Assembly (NCBI RefSeq): GCF_009730915.1
Contig: NC_052474.1
Span: forward strand, 7,227,501-7,291,500
DNA length: 64,000 nucleotides
Origin: Dioscorea cayenensis subsp. rotundata
Lineage: Eukaryota > Streptophyta > Magnoliopsida > Dioscoreales > Dioscoreaceae
Direction of reading: 5' to 3'
The notes under the pieces were generated by a model. It ran no database searches, was not told where the DNA came from, and worked only from the letters and a program-made list of their open reading frames with translations. Below, in pieces: positions 61,401 through 64,000 of the stretch. Every line of letters starts with the position of its first letter. Position 1 is the first letter of the stretch. The position numbers and the translations under genes are program-made.

Positions 61401-63593
61401 TGGTTCTCAAAATGTCCCATCTTATTGCAATATAGGCACTGTATTTTTCCTCAACTAAACCCATTCTTACCTTGCCCACGTCCTTTGCTCAGACTCGGAG
61501 CACTACGCTCTCCATGCCAGTGGAGGTAATCAAGGTTGAAGTTTGTCTTCTAAGATGCGGGAGTTAAAGGAACAACAATATAGCTTAGTTTGCTATATGC
61601 ATCTTCTAATGTGGGCAGGGTAGACCTAGTAATTATCTAGTCACGAGCGGTGGCATACATGGGATTGACTCCAGCGAGAAACAAGAGAACCCCAGTCTCT
61701 TTTATATCGGTCATATGAGTTTCACAGGTGCAGGCAGGCCGTCAAGCATTGTATTTCTCAATCAATCCCTTCAACCAAGAATAGTATTGTGATAGAGGTT
61801 TATTTCCTTGCTTCAGATCCATCATCTTGTAATAGGTCTAGAAGATGAGATTGGAGTTCTTCTCATGGGATTAAGTTCCCTCCAGACAATCCCACATTTC
61901 TTTGGCCGTTTTGTTGTATATGATTTCGTCAACGATGTGGGGGACAATGTTGTTCATGATCTAAACACATATCATACCGTTGTTCATGATCTAGGACTAA
62001 TACCATGTAAAAAGTAGGAACCAATTTTCTTATTGATGGAGGGAGGCAAGGGTCTCTTTGTATAGGAATAGACCCAAGCCAAAACTAGGAATAAATCAAC
62101 TATACATAACAATAAGCAAGAAAGAAAAAAGAATGAGAAGGAAAGTCTAAATAAAGACATATAGTTGTCTCTTATTGGTTTCCAACAGTAATGGGGTAAA
62201 TCAAGAGTATCCCCCTAAGCATTGATTTGTTTGAGCAAACTCCTATTTTCTCTCCCGTATAATGGTTTTGGCATTGAATTTTGGAATAAAGTATGTCTAA
62301 ATTTTTGTTTATAGCATTGCTGTGTATTGCACATGGAGTTGCTTATATGTAAGCTATCTATGGGCCGTGGCATTAATTCTCCAAGTCGTCTGTCTGTAAC
62401 TGCTCTTGCAGTATATTTTTCATCCTTTTCCCCCTCACTCTCTTAATCAATCATGCTTAATGTTTAGATGTGTTCTTTCAACTTCATCCCTCATTGAGAT
62501 GGAAACAGTGCCAGATTTCTCAAAAGGAGCAATATGGATTTTTCTGAACCTTCCTCCTTTACAATTTTTGTTGCTGGTAGTTGCGTCTTTTGTTGCTTCT
62601 GATGAATTTTTGTGAATTTGTATGCAGCTTATTAGTCTTGTAGTATGAGGCATTTATTTTTGTTAATGATTTGTTTTACTGGAGCATATTGCTGCTGATG
62701 ACATTGACACTTGCTCTTTTTTCTAGACAAATGGAAGTGCCTTTTACAGCCATCAGAATAACAGAGGTCGTGGGAGAGGAAGAGGAAATGGGGTATTGCT
62801 TTTCTTTCCTTCATATTTCTTGATATATGGCATGTATATTTGTTGAAAGAGCTCAGTTAAGAGCACACTGGTCATTTTATCAAATCTTTCTAGATAATGA
62901 TATCAGAAATTCACACACAATAATATGGATCTATATTTGAGTTCCATTAAATTGGAATTTGTCAATGGTCTTGCAGTATCAGCGGCCGATTACAAAATTC
63001 ACTGAAGATTTTGATTTCACTGCAATGAATGAAAAATTCAAAAAGGATGAGGTATGGGGTCATCTTGGTAAAAATAAAGGCTTGTCAAGAGACACAGAAG
63101 ATGCGAAGGATGAAGTTGCTGATGAGGAAGAAGGTGCTGAAGCTGAAGGGAATGACAAAAAGGTTTAGACCAACTTCTCATTTCATTGCTTTGTGCTACT
63201 TAAATGTTTGTTCCGCAAGCACTGTTTAATATCCTTGAAAGGCTAACTAGCTTGTGTTGTCCTTCTGAAGCCTGTTTATGTGAAGGATGATTTCTTTGAT
63301 TCACTCTCATCCAACACACTGGATCCTGGGTCAAAGAATGGAAGGATGAAGTTCTCTGAGCAGATGAAAATAGATACAGAGGTAGGTAAATCTCTCTTCT
63401 TGTTTGGATTTCATCGTAAATAACAAGTTGCGCCCTATGTATGCAGACATTTGGTGATTTTCCAAGGCACCGGCCAAACCGCGGTGGTGGTCGAGGTCCT
63501 CGTGGTGGACGCACACGGGGTTCATTCTATGGTAGAGGGTATGGTTATGCAGGAAGGGGCCGCGGTCAAGCTGCTCCGAGCTGGGCATCCTAG
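52417..63593 (+). CDS. DCP5: DECAPPING 5, LSM14-family mRNA decapping activator (eight exons)
   Basis: P-body protein that binds DCP1/DCP2 and represses translation. Exons: 52417-52561, 54448-54548, 55231-55299, 55369-56636, 62727-62792, 62977-63162, 63271-63381, 63447-63593. Exons 1-2 form the LSm14 domain ([19 protein letters not shown], then [29 protein letters not shown]). Exon 4 is a long disordered Ala/Pro/Gln/Ser region. Exon 5 has an RGRGRGRG motif, exon 6 the DFDF motif ([15 protein letters not shown]), exon 7 the FFD box ([16 protein letters not shown]), and exon 8 the TFG box ([11 protein letters not shown]) and a C-terminal RGG tail ending APSWAS. Domain order and length (about 690 residues) fit the family. 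The only frame breaks are two in the CCTGCA-type repeat at 55430-55500. Intron 4 is 6.1 kb because of a copia insertion. Confidence 0.93.
55380..55545 (+). repeat. Imperfect hexanucleotide (Ala-Pro) minisatellite in DCP5 exon 4
   Basis: Repeats of CCTGCA/CCGGCA/CCTGCT-type units. All three frames are open in parts: Ala-Pro in one, Cys-Thr in another. The Ala-Pro frame shifts at about 55430 and about 55495, which breaks the gene's frame exactly in the repeat. Confidence 0.85.
55950..56205 (+). repeat. Coding repeat (Q-A-S-V-L motif) in DCP5 exon 4
   Basis: The DNA phrase CAAGCTAGTGTATTAG or close variants recurs about nine times with spacing near 30 bases. It encodes QASVL separated by short Pro/Val/Asn linkers, with degenerate forms such as QANAS, QVGVL and QVSIP. 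It sits in the disordered region between the LSm and DFDF parts. Confidence 0.85.
57860..58044 (-). repeat. 3' LTR of the copia element
   Basis: The 185-base copy is similar to 62007-62187 with small indels and substitutions. It begins on the plus strand TGTAGAAAGTAGGAACC and ends TTTTTAACA. Confidence 0.88.
58045..62006 (-). pseudogene. Copia gag-pol polyprotein, degenerate
   Basis: Recognised on the minus strand, in order: a gag end with [12 protein letters not shown] text (about 61440-61400); protease with [14 protein letters not shown] (about 61190-61140); GAG-pre-integrase with [11 protein letters not shown] (about 60690-60640); an integrase part with [17 protein letters not shown] and a PHNKMG end (60493-60296); RT with [20 protein letters not shown] (59450-59360), a YVDN(I)ML active-site segment in the YVDD position (about 58965), and [15 protein letters not shown]; and RNase H with [17 protein letters not shown] (58345-58290). 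Frequent stops and frameshifts separate these parts, so the copy is not autonomous as assembled. Confidence 0.85.
62007..62187 (-). repeat. 5' LTR of the copia element
   Basis: The 181-base copy begins on the plus strand TGTAAAAAGTAGGAACC and ends GGTTTCCAACA. It is followed by target repeat GTAAT. Confidence 0.88.
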
Positions 63594-64000
63594 AAAAATT
63601 CCTGCTGACAATAGATAAGCATAATCTAGTTATATGTAGGAGACTGACACGGCTGTGAACTCATGTTGCTGGAAATAAGAGGAATCCAGTGAAGACTGGG
63701 ACGAACTTCATCTGTGTGGAAATAATTCCATCTGGCTTGTCTGCTAAAAAGAAAGACTTTGTTAAATGGAGGGTCTCTTAAGTATGTCATACTTGCATAT
63801 GTAGCAGTGTTGAGCATCATATATATGCCTGCTTTTAAGCTTCAACTTTTTTGTGCTTATTATGGGAAAAAAAGAAAAAAAAGAAAAGCAGTTGAGGCTT
63901 GGCTTATATGGGAGTATTCAAGCTAAATATAGAACATGCATCAGTTTTCTTAAATGAAGTAAAGGAGCATAGATGATTCCATAAAGATTAGTTATCAACT
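63594..64000 (+). other. 3' UTR and downstream flank of DCP5
   Basis: No further coding sequence is seen. An A/G-rich run lies at about 63867-63890. Confidence 0.6.

Larger units (their letters stand above)
57860..62187 (-). mobile_element. Complete Ty1/copia retrotransposon in intron 4 of DCP5 (4.3 kb, antisense)
   Basis: The LTRs are 57860-58044 (185 bp) and 62007-62187 (181 bp), with TGT..ACA termini. Identical 5-bp target repeats GTAAT lie at 57855-57859 and 62188-62192. On the minus strand the PBS-like TGGTATTAGTCC follows the 5' LTR, and a polypurine tract (GAGGGAAAG) precedes the 3' LTR. Domains follow copia order: gag zinc-knuckle part, protease, integrase, RT, RNase H. It is opposite to DCP5, so splicing of the host intron need not use element signals. 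Confidence 0.9.

Noticed and set aside
1..64000. CRISPR arrays, operons or bacterial systems
   Set aside because: The window is eukaryotic nuclear DNA with spliced genes; no regular short repeat-spacer structure was seen.
1..64000. tRNA and rRNA genes
   Set aside because: Only tRNA-like pol III boxes within SINEs and a PBS were found; no full cloverleaf or rRNA core was recognised by eye.

Overview
The window is nuclear DNA from a flowering plant: intron-rich genes with GT..AG boundaries, plant-only families (GEX3, IDA-like peptide, KIN-8A, plant-type DCP5, FAR1-type MULE) and many LTR, MULE, hAT and SINE copies. I cannot assign a species; a monocot is plausible but unproven. A run of exactly 1000 N (6373-7372) marks a scaffold gap.

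Layout. 1-6202: a Ty3/gypsy-like element on the minus strand with about 3.3-kb LTRs and only about 280 bp of internal DNA. 7373-8880: no recognised gene. 9258-12822 (+): Dr1/NC2-beta. 14675-16464 (+): a UBC37-type E2. 17408-18177 (+): a RING-H2 protein. 18757-21772 (+): GEX3. 22231-25423 (-): kinesin KIN-8A, convergent with GEX3. 25424-38900: a transposon-rich stretch holding an intact SINE with an 18-bp target duplication, a 40-bp perfect palindrome, a 5.3-kb FAR1/mudrA-type MULE inserted inside a second SINE, an LTR-like fragment and a 935-bp hAT-type element. 38912-39200 (-): an IDA-like abscission peptide. 40488-43878 (-): mitochondrial SSB. 44331-48290: a degenerate tandem repeat field of unknown role with a 1.5-kb higher-order duplication. 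48695-49778 (+): a short TPX2-domain protein. 51607-51993: a MITE. 52417-63593 (+): DECAPPING 5 (LSM14 family), whose fourth intron carries a complete 4.3-kb Ty1/copia element in antisense.

The genes do not form one pathway; they are independent housekeeping and reproductive genes (transcription repression, ubiquitin transfer, gamete/embryo factor, mitotic motor, organelle DNA binding, mRNA decapping). Nearly every conserved gene shows single-base indels that break the frame inside well conserved motifs, often at short homopolymers. The two LTRs of the first element differ in the same way. This looks more like consensus error in a long-read draft than simultaneous decay of all genes, so I annotate them as genes with frame breaks. 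Exon limits come from splice signals plus remembered family sequences, and no search was run.
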